Source of the DNA: Paenibacillus terricola
GTDB lineage: Bacteria > Bacillota > Bacilli > Paenibacillales > Paenibacillaceae
Assembly: GCF_014779765.1 (NCBI RefSeq)
Contig: NZ_JACXZA010000001.1
Location: 62,001 to 126,000, forward strand
Length of the DNA: 64,000 nucleotides
Reading direction: 5' to 3'
The notes beneath the pieces are model-generated. The model was not told the origin of the DNA. It saw nothing but the letters and a program-made list of their open reading frames with translations, and made no database searches. Position 1 is the stretch's first letter; each line of letters starts with the position of its first letter. Positions 26,412-37,153 of the stretch are shown in pieces. The position numbers and the translations under genes are program-made.

Positions 26412-28016
26412 ATGATTCATCGGTATAAGTCGCGTTTGACACTGCTTATGGCAATTCTGCTGGTCGCGGGAGGACTTCTGTCCGCATGCAGCCAATCATC
26501 CAATGAAAGCAACACCTCTTCTTCGAATGATAACGCTTCAAACAGCACCTCGGACACCACGTCAGCATCGAATGAAGGCGCGCAAGACCAGACCTGCACG
26601 AAACCGGTGGAGCTGTCGATGTTCGTCGACGCGACCTGGTATCCGTTCCAGGATTGGACAGGCGAGATTCCAGAGATGATTACGAAAGCAACCTGCGTGA
26701 AGCCGAAGGTAACCGTCGCGACCGACGACAAGCAGCTTGCTCTGATGGTCGCTTCCGGCGATCTTCCGGATCTGGTCGTATCCTTTAATTTCAAGCTGAT
26801 GTCCGACGCCAAGTTGAGTTTGCCATATAACGAGATTTTTCCGAAGTATGCGCCTGACGTAACCTTCGATCCGGTTAAGGTACTGGTCAACACGGTAAGC
26901 GACGGCAATTATTACGCCATGCGCAATGATTTCTCTTCGGAGTCCGAATGGAAGGCAAATCCTTATGCGCATATGATGACTGCCGGCTTGGCTCTTCGCA
27001 AAGATATTCTGGAGGAGCTCGGGAACCCCTCCATTCGATCGCTGCAGGATCTCGATAACGTCTTTGCGCAAGTAAAGCAGAAGCATCCCGACATGATGCC
27101 GCTTATTCTGAACCCGAATTGGCAGCGTAACTATTTTGACACCCAGTTCGGCGCGCAAGGCGGATTCGTCGATAACGGCGGCAAGATCGAATATTATCTT
27201 CGTCAGCCAAGTGTTAAGGATTCCATGCTGTATATGAACAGCTTGTACCGCAATGGTTATGTTACAGCCGAGAATTTCGCTTACAAGAATGAATCAGAGA
27301 CCGAGCAAATGGTGTTGTCCGGCAAAGGGTTCGCATACACTTGGACATACTCGGGAGCCGATCGGTTGAATGCCGGCGGCAAAGATAAAGGTCTTCAGTT
27401 CGTTCAAGTGGCGGAACCGCTCGGACCGGAGGCATCCATCGTCAGCACGGGAACCGGAGGACTTGGTGTATATGTAACGAAGGACAATAAGAATGTTGAA
27501 GCTTCGGTCCGCTTCCTTAAGTATCTGTTCTCGGAAGAGGGCTGGAGACTGGCGGAATGGGGAGTCGAAGGCAAGGACTGGACATGGAACGAGGCTGGCT
27601 ACCCGGTCTTTAACTATGATCCGCAGGATCTAGCTGTCATTAAGCAGAAGGGCGTTTACTGGTGGGGAGTACCGACCGAGACGGGAGTCGGCATGGCGCT
27701 AAGCTCCTTCAAAGAAGGCTCCGAGACTACCCGCCAAGGCGAAGCCTACGATAAAATCATATCCTTCAATCCAGCTATCGGCATGATTAACCCGGATACG
27801 GATTCGCAGGAGCAGATCATTCGGACGAATATCGAGAATATGGTGAAGACAGAGGCTGTGAAGGTCTATCTCTCGTCGACTGCCGAAGAGGCGCAGAAGG
27901 CTTATGACGATTTGATCAAGAAGGCCGAGAAAATCGGCATGGCCAAGCTGGAGACATGGGCGACTGAACAATACGGCCCGTTGAAGGAAAAGTACGACAG
28001 CATAACGAAACAGTAA
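26412..28016 (+). CDS. Extracellular sugar-binding lipoprotein of the first ABC importer
   Basis: A 534-residue LplA-type solute-binding protein: signal peptide with lipobox LLSAC (Cys about 27), a Ser/Asn-rich linker, then the binding domain (VASGDLPDLVVSF, GLALRKDILEELGNPSIRSLQDLDNVFAQVKQ, AYTWTYSGADRLN, and a helical C-terminus with YLSSTAEEAQKAYDDLIKKAEKIGM). ATG 26412 has AGGGGGA about 7 nt upstream; an earlier ATG (26406) is adjacent. It captures oligosaccharide and delivers it to the two permeases. A terminator follows, then the kinase/regulator pair that probably controls the operon. Confidence 0.9.
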   Translation: MIHRYKSRLTLLMAILLVAGGLLSACSQSSNESNTSSSNDNASNSTSDTTSASNEGAQDQTCTKPVELSMFVDATWYPFQDWTGEIPEMITKATCVKPKVTVATDDKQLALMVASGDLPDLVVSFNFKLMSDAKLSLPYNEIFPKYAPDVTFDPVKVLVNTVSDGNYYAMRNDFSSESEWKANPYAHMMTAGLALRKDILEELGNPSIRSLQDLDNVFAQVKQKHPDMMPLILNPNWQRNYFDTQFGAQGGFVDNGGKIEYYLRQPSVKDSMLYMNSLYRNGYVTAENFAYKNESETEQMVLSGKGFAYTWTYSGADRLNAGGKDKGLQFVQVAEPLGPEASIVSTGTGGLGVYVTKDNKNVEASVRFLKYLFSEEGWRLAEWGVEGKDWTWNEAGYPVFNYDPQDLAVIKQKGVYWWGVPTETGVGMALSSFKEGSETTRQGEAYDKIISFNPAIGMINPDTDSQEQIIRTNIENMVKTEAVKVYLSSTAEEAQKAYDDLIKKAEKIGMAKLETWATEQYGPLKEKYDSITKQ

Positions 28017-28036
28017 ATTAGCACACGGCAATCGAA

Positions 28037-28093
28037 AACTCATACGAAGCACAAACCGAGTCACGGTCTGCTTCGTATGGGTTCATTTTTTTT
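28037..28093 (+). terminator. Terminator between the binding-protein gene and the sensor kinase
   Basis: AACTCATACGAAGCA pairs with TGCTTCGTATGGGTT (one wobble), and eight or more T follow. The first ATG of the kinase frame (28077) lies within the descending stem. Confidence 0.85.
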
Positions 28094-28115
28094 ACGAAAA
28101 CGGAGTGAAACGCTG

Positions 28116-29867
28116 TTGCGAATCGGGACCAAGATGTTCGTTGGCTACATTTTGCTAATCATTGTACCGTTTATATGCTTTGCCTATTTCGTATATTCGC
28201 AATTGAACGCCAAGCTGACGACACAATATCATCTCGCCAATCAGCAAAATATTGAACAGCTCTCAGCGAATCTGGATGCCAGTCTATTGAAGATTGAATC
28301 CCTGTATTCGATCTACCAGAACAACTCGGCTTTAATCGATTATTTGCGCGGAGATGCCATGAATGACCGGGACCTGATATACGCTTATCTGAAGGAGATT
28401 TCGCCAGCATTCTCGTTCGGCTCACTCGCGGAGCCCCAAATCGACGGTTTATTCGTTTATCCCAAATATCAACGCAAGCTCTTGACCGTTAGCGGAATCA
28501 GGCCCTATGAGGAATTGCAAGGGGAATTGACAAATGGCGAACTTCGTACGCTCAGCCCCAAACAAGGATTGTGGAAGAAAGTAAAGGATGCGGATGCGCT
28601 CTCTCTTGTTTATTATCATCAAATTTATAATGACTTGTATACGAATGAGCTTGGCATTCTCGCCATTACGGTACGTTCCTCCATTATCGATGACTTCGTT
28701 CAATCGATTCGTCATATGCATCCCGGAAACGCGATCGTCATCATCGATAATGAAGGACGTGTTGTGTTCAGAAACTCCGATGCAACGACATTCGGCCAGT
28801 TAAATGAAGCGGCGCTGCAGGAATTTACAGCAGTTGGCGATAGCTCGACTAGCCCGTTCATTGTTAATTCCGCACCGGTCAAGCGTCTGGGATGGACAGT
28901 GATCGAGTTGAATCCGCGCGAATCGCTCTTTCATCTATTCCGAGTGAAGCAATGGTGGCTGGTTGCTGCTGTGGGCTTGCTCATCCTTCTATCCTTCCTA
29001 TATTACGCGATTGTATCGTCTCTCACGAAGCGCGTGATTCTGCTGTCTCGCCATATGCGCAAGGTAGGACCTGAATCGCTTGGACGCTCTTACGCAGGCC
29101 CAGCAGGGAAGGACGAGCTGGGTTATCTGATTTCGAATTACAACGCGATGATCGCTCGGATGGACGAACTCGTCAATCGGGTTCAGAAGGTTGAGCTGCT
29201 GAAGAAGGATGCAGAGTTCAGGATGCTTCAGGCGCAGATTCAGCCTCATTTTCTGTATAATACATTGGAGACGATGCGCATGCTGGCCAGATCTCACGGA
29301 GATTCGATCGTTTCGGAGATGGCCTATTCATTAGGGAATCTAATGAGATACAGCTTGTCCAAGAAGGACGACGCATCGCTCGGAGAAGAATGGGAGTATC
29401 TGAGGCAATATCTGGACATTCATCAGATTCGCATGCCCGAATTGCATATGGAGTGGATGAAGGATGAAGCCGCCGCCGCGCTCTCTTGTCCGCGCTACAT
29501 CCTGCAGCCGCTTGTGGAGAACAGCATTCTGCATGGCTTATCCAAGCGAAGAGGACAGAAGACTATTGCCGTTCGAATGACGCTCGACGGCGAATTCGTA
29601 ACGATTGTCGTGGCTGACAATGGTGTTGGCATACCGGAGGAACGATTGGCTCAGTTGCATCAAATGTTAAGGGGGACGCACATAGCAGAGGAAAGCATGC
29701 ATTCGGACACAGGGGGAATCGGCCTTGGAAACGTCATACAACGAGTCAAGGCTTATTTCGGTCCGCAATCGAGCTTGACGCTGGAGAGCAAGCTTGGCGT
29801 AGGAACAACATGCACGTTGAGACTGTATAGGGAGGATCGAGAGCATGCTGAATCTGTTGATCGTTGA
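28116..29867 (+). CDS. YesM-type sensor histidine kinase of the first ABC importer
   Basis: The kinase of about 583 residues has helix 1 (MFVGYILLIIVPFICFAYFVYS), an extracellular sensor of about 240 residues, helix 2 (WWLVAAVGLLILLSFLYYAIVSS), HAMP, and a His_kinase domain with the active His in QAQIQPHFLYNTLETMRM (about 386). The ATPase motifs are NSILHGL, DNGVGIPEE and GGIGLGNVIQRV. ATG 28077 is 39 nt upstream but sits inside the terminator hairpin with no ribosome site. TTG 28116 has GGAGTGA 7 nt upstream and starts right before helix 1, so I use it. It overlaps the response-regulator gene by 23 nt. Confidence 0.88.
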   Translation: MRIGTKMFVGYILLIIVPFICFAYFVYSQLNAKLTTQYHLANQQNIEQLSANLDASLLKIESLYSIYQNNSALIDYLRGDAMNDRDLIYAYLKEISPAFSFGSLAEPQIDGLFVYPKYQRKLLTVSGIRPYEELQGELTNGELRTLSPKQGLWKKVKDADALSLVYYHQIYNDLYTNELGILAITVRSSIIDDFVQSIRHMHPGNAIVIIDNEGRVVFRNSDATTFGQLNEAALQEFTAVGDSSTSPFIVNSAPVKRLGWTVIELNPRESLFHLFRVKQWWLVAAVGLLILLSFLYYAIVSSLTKRVILLSRHMRKVGPESLGRSYAGPAGKDELGYLISNYNAMIARMDELVNRVQKVELLKKDAEFRMLQAQIQPHFLYNTLETMRMLARSHGDSIVSEMAYSLGNLMRYSLSKKDDASLGEEWEYLRQYLDIHQIRMPELHMEWMKDEAAAALSCPRYILQPLVENSILHGLSKRRGQKTIAVRMTLDGEFVTIVVADNGVGIPEERLAQLHQMLRGTHIAEESMHSDTGGIGLGNVIQRVKAYFGPQSSLTLESKLGVGTTCTLRLYREDREHAESVDR

Positions 29868-30600
29868 CGATGAGCCGATCATCCTTGCGGGCATTCGAGA
29901 TATGGTAGAGCAAGAGAATACGCCGTTCACTCGTATTTCCGTCGCTTTGGACGGAATCGAAGCGCTGGAGCAGATGGCTTACTTTCGGCCCGATCTTGTC
30001 ATTACCGATATTCAAATGCCTGAGATGGATGGGTTATCCTTCATTCGCGAAGCGCAGAAGCGGAACGTTCGGCGCTTTATCGTGTTGACCGGCTACGAGA
30101 AATTCGAATACGCCCGCGAAGCGCTGAGGCTTCAGGTTGTCGAGTATCTGCTCAAGCCGATCAATCAATCCGAGCTTGGCCTCTTGCTTAGAAGAATGGC
30201 AGTGGAAATCGCCACGGCCAAGAGCGAACAGCAAGGCGAAGCGAAGGAGAGTGAGCGCTCGACTGATAAATACGGTAATGAGAAGATGCGCATGCTGACC
30301 GATTACGTGCAGGCCAATTACAACCGAGATATCTCGATTGCTGACGCCGCATCTTGGCTTAATTTGCATCCGGCGTACATCGGTCAACTATTCAAGCGGG
30401 AAACAGGACAATCGTTTCTTTCTTATCTCCGGGAAGTACGCATGGAGAAGGCGAAGACCATGCTGTTGGACATGCAGCACATGTCGATGGAGCACATTGC
30501 CCGCTGCGTAGGATACGAGAACAGCCGAACTTTCTATAAGGCATTTCGAGAACATTACGGTATTACTCCGGGCGAATATCGGGAACGTCATGTGAAATAA
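29845..30600 (+). CDS. YesN-type response regulator of the first ABC importer
   Basis: A 251-residue regulator. Receiver: VDDEP, phospho-Asp in LVITDIQMPEMDG (about 54), Lys in LLKPIN (about 106). A C-terminal AraC domain (about 150-250) ends with TFYKAFREHYGITPGEYRERH. GAGGGAGGATCGAGAGC precedes the ATG, and the gene starts inside the kinase gene, so translation is coupled. With the kinase it probably switches on the 24493-28016 operon in response to its sugar; no direct binding site can be proven from one operon. Confidence 0.92.
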   Translation: MLNLLIVDDEPIILAGIRDMVEQENTPFTRISVALDGIEALEQMAYFRPDLVITDIQMPEMDGLSFIREAQKRNVRRFIVLTGYEKFEYAREALRLQVVEYLLKPINQSELGLLLRRMAVEIATAKSEQQGEAKESERSTDKYGNEKMRMLTDYVQANYNRDISIADAASWLNLHPAYIGQLFKRETGQSFLSYLREVRMEKAKTMLLDMQHMSMEHIARCVGYENSRTFYKAFREHYGITPGEYRERHVK

Positions 30601-30636
30601 GTGCATCTTCTGAATCTGTCAGGAGAGCCGGTGCAG

Positions 30637-31560
30637 CTAATCACTCGATTTCTGTTTCTGGAGCTGAGACGAGCGCCGAAATTCTGTTGGGATGAAGGTG
30701 AAATGTTTCTTGAATGCTACGGAGAAGCTCTCCGGCGTCGCAAAGCCGAGCTGTTTCGAGACGGAGGCGATTGGCAACGCGGTTGTCGTCAATAGACGAG
30801 CTGCCGCTGCCATTCGCGCCTCTGTCTTTTTGGCATGGAAGGAAAGATCATATTGCTTGCGTATGGCCCGCTCGGTTTGTCTCGCGCTTAATCCCAGCTC
30901 GGAGGCTAGCTGCCCCAACGTAATGGACGCGTAACGGTAAAGGAAGGCGTTCTCGATCAGCAGCAGTCGACTGTCGTCAAGCGTGCGGACAGGCACGCTC
31001 GTTATCGATGGGCTGGGGTCCTCGTATTGGCGCAGAAATTGGACGAGTATAATCTCCAGCAGACGGGCCACGCAACGCGGGTATCCAAGCTCCCGATCGG
31101 CTGCCTCTCTGGCAAGCAATTGGAAGAGTTGGAGCAGACCGAAGCGATCCTGACCGATCCAGAACGGCGTAGCGAGCATTCGCTCGGCGAGCAGGTTGTC
31201 ATCCGAGCCGGGCGCCCGTTCGATCGAGGCTTGGCTGTTCGCATTTGCATTGGCTGCTTCCAAGAAAACGCAATACTCCGCCATCGGATCTGCGGGGTCG
31301 GATAGCTGTTCATGCGGGATATTCGGACCCGTCATATAGATAGAGCCAGGGACTAGCGGGAATCGTTCGCCATGAATGACGAGCGTCCCTTGCCCGCGCG
31401 GAATATAGTGAAGCTCATAGCTGCAGGCGCTGTGACTGTGCTCTGGCATGGGGTGATGAAAGATGCCGAACTTGACATAATGAACATTCAGTAGAAGTCT
31501 GCCTAGCGAGAGCTTCACGTCAAGATTGCCTAATTCAATTGAAGGCAGCTCAGTCATCAT
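30637..31560 (-). CDS. AraC-family regulator with cupin sensor, divergent from GH95
   Basis: The protein of about 307 residues has an N-terminal cupin-like segment (HHPMPEHSHSACSYELHYIPRGQGTLVIHGERFPLVPGSIYMTGPNIPHEQ, where several His could bind metal or ligand) and a C-terminal AraC domain (LGQLASELGLSARQTERAIRKQY and ASVSKQLGFATPESFSVAFKKHFTFIPTEFRR). ATG 31560 has AAAGGAG 7 nt upstream; the extension to 31641 lacks one. It faces the GH95 gene across 131 nt that contains two perfect palindromes. It ends 36 nt from the converging response-regulator gene. Confidence 0.88.
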   Translation of the reverse strand: MMTELPSIELGNLDVKLSLGRLLLNVHYVKFGIFHHPMPEHSHSACSYELHYIPRGQGTLVIHGERFPLVPGSIYMTGPNIPHEQLSDPADPMAEYCVFLEAANANANSQASIERAPGSDDNLLAERMLATPFWIGQDRFGLLQLFQLLAREAADRELGYPRCVARLLEIILVQFLRQYEDPSPSITSVPVRTLDDSRLLLIENAFLYRYASITLGQLASELGLSARQTERAIRKQYDLSFHAKKTEARMAAAARLLTTTALPIASVSKQLGFATPESFSVAFKKHFTFIPTEFRRSSQLQKQKSSD

Positions 31561-31598
31561 GCAGCCGCTCCTTTCGTCTGCGATAATACGACATCTTG

Positions 31599-31660
31599 GA
31601 CAACGGGTTGTCGTCTCTGACAGATACCGAAGTGGTCGCATGTGTCGATATAATTATATC
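31599..31660. promoter_or_regulatory. Two palindromes in the AraC/GH95 divergent region
   Basis: GACAACGGGTTGTC (31599-31612) is a perfect inverted repeat. GATATAATTATATC (31647-31660) is a perfect 14-bp palindrome that provides TATAAT on both strands. No good -35 is visible for either gene, as expected for activator-dependent promoters. Confidence 0.5.
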
Positions 31661-31691
31661 CGATCAGATGATACAAGAGGAGGACATTGTG

Positions 31692-34403
31692 ATGACGACG
31701 ATTGAATCGGAGCAGCAGCGCATGTTTCATAAAGGTAATTTCTCGCGAACCTATACAGATATTCCCGCTGCCAATCCGGGTAATGAGTGGCGTGACGGCA
31801 TGGTCAGTGGAAATGGCGAGAATGGCTACATTACATCGGGGTCGCCGTATCGGGATTGCTTTATCTTTCAAAACATGTGGTTCAACTTCCCGTCGGCCGA
31901 GCCAAGGGACATTCCGGAGGAGCTGACGGGTCAGCTTGAGGAAGCGAGACATCATGTTTACCAGCTGAACGATCAATGGAAAATCAAGGATGCCAACGGC
32001 AATACGCGGGTTCGAACCTTCTATTACAGCTTTCATCCCGGCCATCAACTCAGATTGGAAGTCATGAAACGAGGAAATGTATCCGCTTACGAGAGATGGA
32101 CCAACCATGAAACCGCGGAGACTGGCGTGCGGTATACCGATGAACATGGACAATGGCTGCGTACTTCGTTTACATCTCGGGAAGATAATGTTTCGATAAC
32201 ACGCCTTACACAGTCCTCCAAGGGCTCCAAAATCAACCTGATCCTATCTATTGAAGACATAGCGAATATGGCCAGGGCTTACAACGGCCATTCCGAAGTC
32301 AAAGCGCTTCAATACAAGAAAATCGTAGATGAGAATGCACAATATATTGCTCAGGCGGCGCATTACCCCTCTTATCCGTTAAGCGAATGGAAGAATGGAG
32401 GCTATGCAGGATTGACGCAGATCGTTATTGCAGGTGGGACGAAGAATCGAATCATGCTTGAGGAAACCGACGATCCGATGAACGTAGGAGTCGAGCAGAA
32501 CCCGGCGATTCAAGTCATTGACGCGGATGCGGTCTATCTCATTACGACCTCGCGCAGAGTAGATGACATGGGCAAGCTTGAGGCGTTTGCAGGACTGGCG
32601 AGATATGGCGCCATTGAAGAGCTGTTTGCCATAACGAATGCGGTATCGGAGAAATACAGGGACGGCAACGGAATCTTTCATTATGAGGCGGCGCTTGCTC
32701 CGCATGTCGCAAAGCATGCTGCGGAATACAATGCCGTTAGTTTGAAGCTGCATGACGAAGCGGATTGCTGCACGACAGACAACGGTTCGCTCCTTCAAGC
32801 GCAGAAGGCGGACCCCGTCAAGCTCGACCTTGCTCTCTTGGAACGGATATACAATCAAGGGCGATATGCGATGATCTGCTGCGGAGGCTCAAGCGCTCCA
32901 CGCTTGTACGGGATGTGGACCGGGGAATGGAATCCGGGGTGGCGCGGCATCTATACCCTTGATGCGAACGTCAATCTGCAGGTATCGGCTATGAACACGG
33001 GACACTTAACGCAAATGCCGCTTGGTTATATTACCTTCTTCCTAAGAAATGCGCCTGATTTCGAATATAACGCGCGAATGGCCTACGGGATGCATGATGC
33101 GCTGCAGGTGTCCGTCAACTCCGATGGCGACCGAGGCATGCACGTGGAATATGACAACGATTATCCCTTCGAATACTGGAATGCAGGAGCAAGCTGGTGC
33201 CTGCTGCCGATATACGAATACTGGCAGTGCTACGGCAATCAACAAATCCCGATCCAAGAGAAGATGAGGATTCAGAGCCTTCAGTCCATTCTTAGCGTAA
33301 GGGACGGAGGACTAACCGACAAGGAGTTCGCTGACCTGCTGAATAGTGGGTATTTGGACCTCGAACGTGATATTCTGCTGCCGCTTTTGACCAAGCAGGC
33401 TAACTTCTGGGAGCAGATTTGCACGCCAGAATACTTTACAGACATTAATGGAAGAGCGTGCTATCAAAAGGGCAAGACGTCGCTCATGGCCGGAGAGAAA
33501 TATATCATTATTCCAACGTATTCGCCCGAGAACCATCCGATCGGCTACAACAGCACCATTACCGCGAATGCAACGATGGATATCTCGGCGGCCCGAGACG
33601 GTCTTCATATGATTATTGCAGTCGAACGAGCGGTGAAGCGGGAAGGCTACCAAGCAGCCGTAACGAGATGGGAGAAGGTGCTGGAGCTGTTGCCAGAATA
33701 CCGGTACGACGCCGATGGCGCGCTGCGGGAATGGGCGATGAGCGAATATACGGAAAACAATGATCATCGTCATCTTAGTCATCTTTACCCCGCATGGCCG
33801 GCTTATGAGACGCAGAACAACCTTGACCTGGCTCAAGCGGCATCATTGGCGCTTGCGAATCGCAACAAATACAATACGAATGACGCGACAGCGGGGCACG
33901 GCTGGATGCATAAGGCGCTGGTAACAGCCAGATTGAAGGATGGGGAAGGCGTCGCAGCATCGCTTCTTCCAATGATGACGAACGAAGGATACTATGAATC
34001 GCTCATGTCCGACCATGACACGAACAGAAGATGTCATACCTATTGCACTGATACGCTGTTCGGGACAGTAGGCGCGGTTAATGAAGCATTGTTGTTCTCG
34101 AATACCGGCGAGATCGAGGTGCTGCCGGCGCTGCCTTCCGACTGGCTGATCGGCTCTATTCAAGGGCTTATGGCAAGAACTCGCATAGAGGTTAAACAGC
34201 TGTCTTGGAGCCTCGCTGAAGGCACGGTAACGGTTACCCTGCAATCGTTGGAGAATTACAATGAGGTGCGTTTGAAATCCGGACTTCCATGGAATCAAGC
34301 GGTGGTTAACGGAGTGGCGGCAGAAGTGAAAAGTGGTGCCGAAGGGGCTTATATTCACCTGATGCTTCATGACAAGAGAGAGGTAACCGTTGTATTCTCA
34401 TGA
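31692..34403 (+). CDS. GH95-family glycosidase (alpha-L-fucosidase or alpha-L-galactosidase type)
   Basis: The product is 903 residues with no signal peptide. The layout is an N-terminal beta-sandwich, then an (alpha/alpha)6 barrel and C-terminal sheet. GH95 signposts are present: the Asn pair in LDANVNLQVSAMNTG (about 420), SPENHPIGYNSTITANATMD (about 610, Glu as acid), HRHLSHLYPAWPA (about 695), NDATAGHGWMHKALVTARLKDGEG (about 735, Asp as base) and LPALPSDW near the end. AGAGGAGG 8 nt upstream supports ATG 31692. A cytosolic enzyme acting on imported fucose- or galactose-decorated oligosaccharides, for example from xyloglucan, is likely. It ends at a bidirectional terminator. Confidence 0.82.
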   Translation: MTTIESEQQRMFHKGNFSRTYTDIPAANPGNEWRDGMVSGNGENGYITSGSPYRDCFIFQNMWFNFPSAEPRDIPEELTGQLEEARHHVYQLNDQWKIKDANGNTRVRTFYYSFHPGHQLRLEVMKRGNVSAYERWTNHETAETGVRYTDEHGQWLRTSFTSREDNVSITRLTQSSKGSKINLILSIEDIANMARAYNGHSEVKALQYKKIVDENAQYIAQAAHYPSYPLSEWKNGGYAGLTQIVIAGGTKNRIMLEETDDPMNVGVEQNPAIQVIDADAVYLITTSRRVDDMGKLEAFAGLARYGAIEELFAITNAVSEKYRDGNGIFHYEAALAPHVAKHAAEYNAVSLKLHDEADCCTTDNGSLLQAQKADPVKLDLALLERIYNQGRYAMICCGGSSAPRLYGMWTGEWNPGWRGIYTLDANVNLQVSAMNTGHLTQMPLGYITFFLRNAPDFEYNARMAYGMHDALQVSVNSDGDRGMHVEYDNDYPFEYWNAGASWCLLPIYEYWQCYGNQQIPIQEKMRIQSLQSILSVRDGGLTDKEFADLLNSGYLDLERDILLPLLTKQANFWEQICTPEYFTDINGRACYQKGKTSLMAGEKYIIIPTYSPENHPIGYNSTITANATMDISAARDGLHMIIAVERAVKREGYQAAVTRWEKVLELLPEYRYDADGALREWAMSEYTENNDHRHLSHLYPAWPAYETQNNLDLAQAASLALANRNKYNTNDATAGHGWMHKALVTARLKDGEGVAASLLPMMTNEGYYESLMSDHDTNRRCHTYCTDTLFGTVGAVNEALLFSNTGEIEVLPALPSDWLIGSIQGLMARTRIEVKQLSWSLAEGTVTVTLQSLENYNEVRLKSGLPWNQAVVNGVAAEVKSGAEGAYIHLMLHDKREVTVVFS

Positions 34404-34461
34404 CTAGTTAAATGCCACGGCGTATTGAAGTTGGGCTTAGTATTATTCGCCTGAGCGAGAA

Positions 34462-34501
34462 GAAAGAGGGGACGGGATGTTTGCATCCCATTCCCTCTTT
34501 C
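34462..34501. terminator. Bidirectional terminator between GH95 and GH51 genes
   Basis: GAAAGAGGGGACGGGATG pairs with CATCCCATTCCCTCTTTC (one mismatch) across TTTG, with A-rich and T-rich flanks. Confidence 0.85.
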
Positions 34502-34536
34502 CTCTATTATATGGAATCCTCGTCCGTCTAACGGTG

Positions 34537-36063
<1,527 letters not shown>

Positions 36064-36068
36064 CTAAG

Positions 36069-36184
36069 GTAGAATTAAGTAATTATCGAATCCAGTAAAC
36101 GTTGTCATTCTACTATATTCGTATCATAATAGGGATATCGAATACAATCTTAATGTTTAGGATTTACATAATACGAAATTCTAC
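36069..36184. promoter_or_regulatory. abfA/regulator divergent region: promoter and three ATTCTAC motifs
   Basis: TTGTCA (36102-36107) and CATAAT (36125-36130), 17 nt apart, suit a promoter of the rightward regulator. The heptamer ATTCTAC occurs at 36107 and 36178 and as GTAGAAT at 36069, so one copy lies near each start and one over the -35. This is a candidate operator set. Confidence 0.5.
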
Positions 36185-36199
36185 ACAGGTGGTGAGCAG

Positions 36200-37102
36200 A
36201 TGCAGCTGACAACGAGTTCGGATTCACTGCGCGTCTATGAAGCATTGGCGAGCGAAGTCCGGTTGGCGATCATTGATAAATTGTTTGAACGAGAACGGCA
36301 TGTGAAGGAGCTGGCTGCCGAGCTTTACTTGAGCAGCGCTGTCGTCAGCGGTCATATTCGGAAGTTGGAGGAGGCCGGCATCGTCGGGAGCAAAATGAAG
36401 CGGGTAGACGGGGGAACGTACAAGTACTGCTACGTGAAGGCGGAGTTTATGCAGATCAAGCTGTCGCCTGATGCGCCAGCCTCGCTAAGCGTTCGCGAGC
36501 TGTCTATTCCGATCGGCCATTATACCGACTATGAAGCAATTCCGACTTGCGGGATCGCGACGGCGAAGGCGATGATCGGCCATTACGATCAGCCGGTCTG
36601 CTTCATGGACCCAGAACGGGTGAACGCGGGCATTCTGTGGTTTGCGAGAGGATGGGTCGAATACAAGATTCCGAATTACTTGTATAAGGACCAGCGTCTG
36701 CATGAGATCGAAATCTCGCTTGAGATCGGATCAGAGGCGCCGCGCGTGAATGAGCATTGGCCGTCGGACATTCGTTTCTACTTCAATGGCAAGCTGCTTG
36801 GCGTCTGGACGAGTCCAGGCGACTTCGGGAAGACAAGAGGGCGCTTAACACCGGAATGGTGGCAGTCTGATGTGAATCAGTATGGACTGCTGAAAGTGCT
36901 TCGCATTAAAGAGTCAGGCACGTATGTGGACGGGCTGAAGGTGTCCAATGTCGGACTATCCGATATTGAGACGGGTGCGATGAATTGGACGTTCCGAATC
37001 GCTGCAGAGGATACGGGCAGGGGCCGAGGCGGACTTACGCTCTATGGTCGAAGCTTCGGCAATTACGACCAAGACCTTATCGTTCGCAGCTACTACACCT
37101 AA
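36200..37102 (+). CDS. ArsR-type winged-helix regulator with a long unknown C-terminal domain
   Basis: The 300-residue protein has residues 8-75 forming an ArsR/HTH_5 winged helix (ALASEVRLAIIDKLFERERHVKELAAELYLSSAVVSGHIRKLEEAGIV). The remaining 220 residues are far longer than in a standard ArsR protein, rich in beta-strand, and contain CGIATAKAMIGHYDQPVCF, WFARGWVEYKIPNY and YGRSFGNYDQDL. No metal-binding cysteine motif is seen. The C-terminal domain could bind a sugar. Facing abfA across about 150 nt, it probably controls it. I do not recognise a characterised relative. Confidence 0.75.
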   Translation: MQLTTSSDSLRVYEALASEVRLAIIDKLFERERHVKELAAELYLSSAVVSGHIRKLEEAGIVGSKMKRVDGGTYKYCYVKAEFMQIKLSPDAPASLSVRELSIPIGHYTDYEAIPTCGIATAKAMIGHYDQPVCFMDPERVNAGILWFARGWVEYKIPNYLYKDQRLHEIEISLEIGSEAPRVNEHWPSDIRFYFNGKLLGVWTSPGDFGKTRGRLTPEWWQSDVNQYGLLKVLRIKESGTYVDGLKVSNVGLSDIETGAMNWTFRIAAEDTGRGRGGLTLYGRSFGNYDQDLIVRSYYT

Positions 37103-37120
37103 GTAAGTGAAATCTAAACG

Positions 37121-37153
37121 GCTGTCCGCATCGTCCGATGCGAGACAGCTTTT
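37121..37153 (+). terminator. Terminator after the ArsR-type gene
   Basis: GCTGTCCGCATCG pairs with CGATGCGAGACAGC with one bulge; TTTT follows. The rest of the 37103-37495 gap shows no gene; only a weak TATAGT at 37447 is visible before the next operon. Confidence 0.75.
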
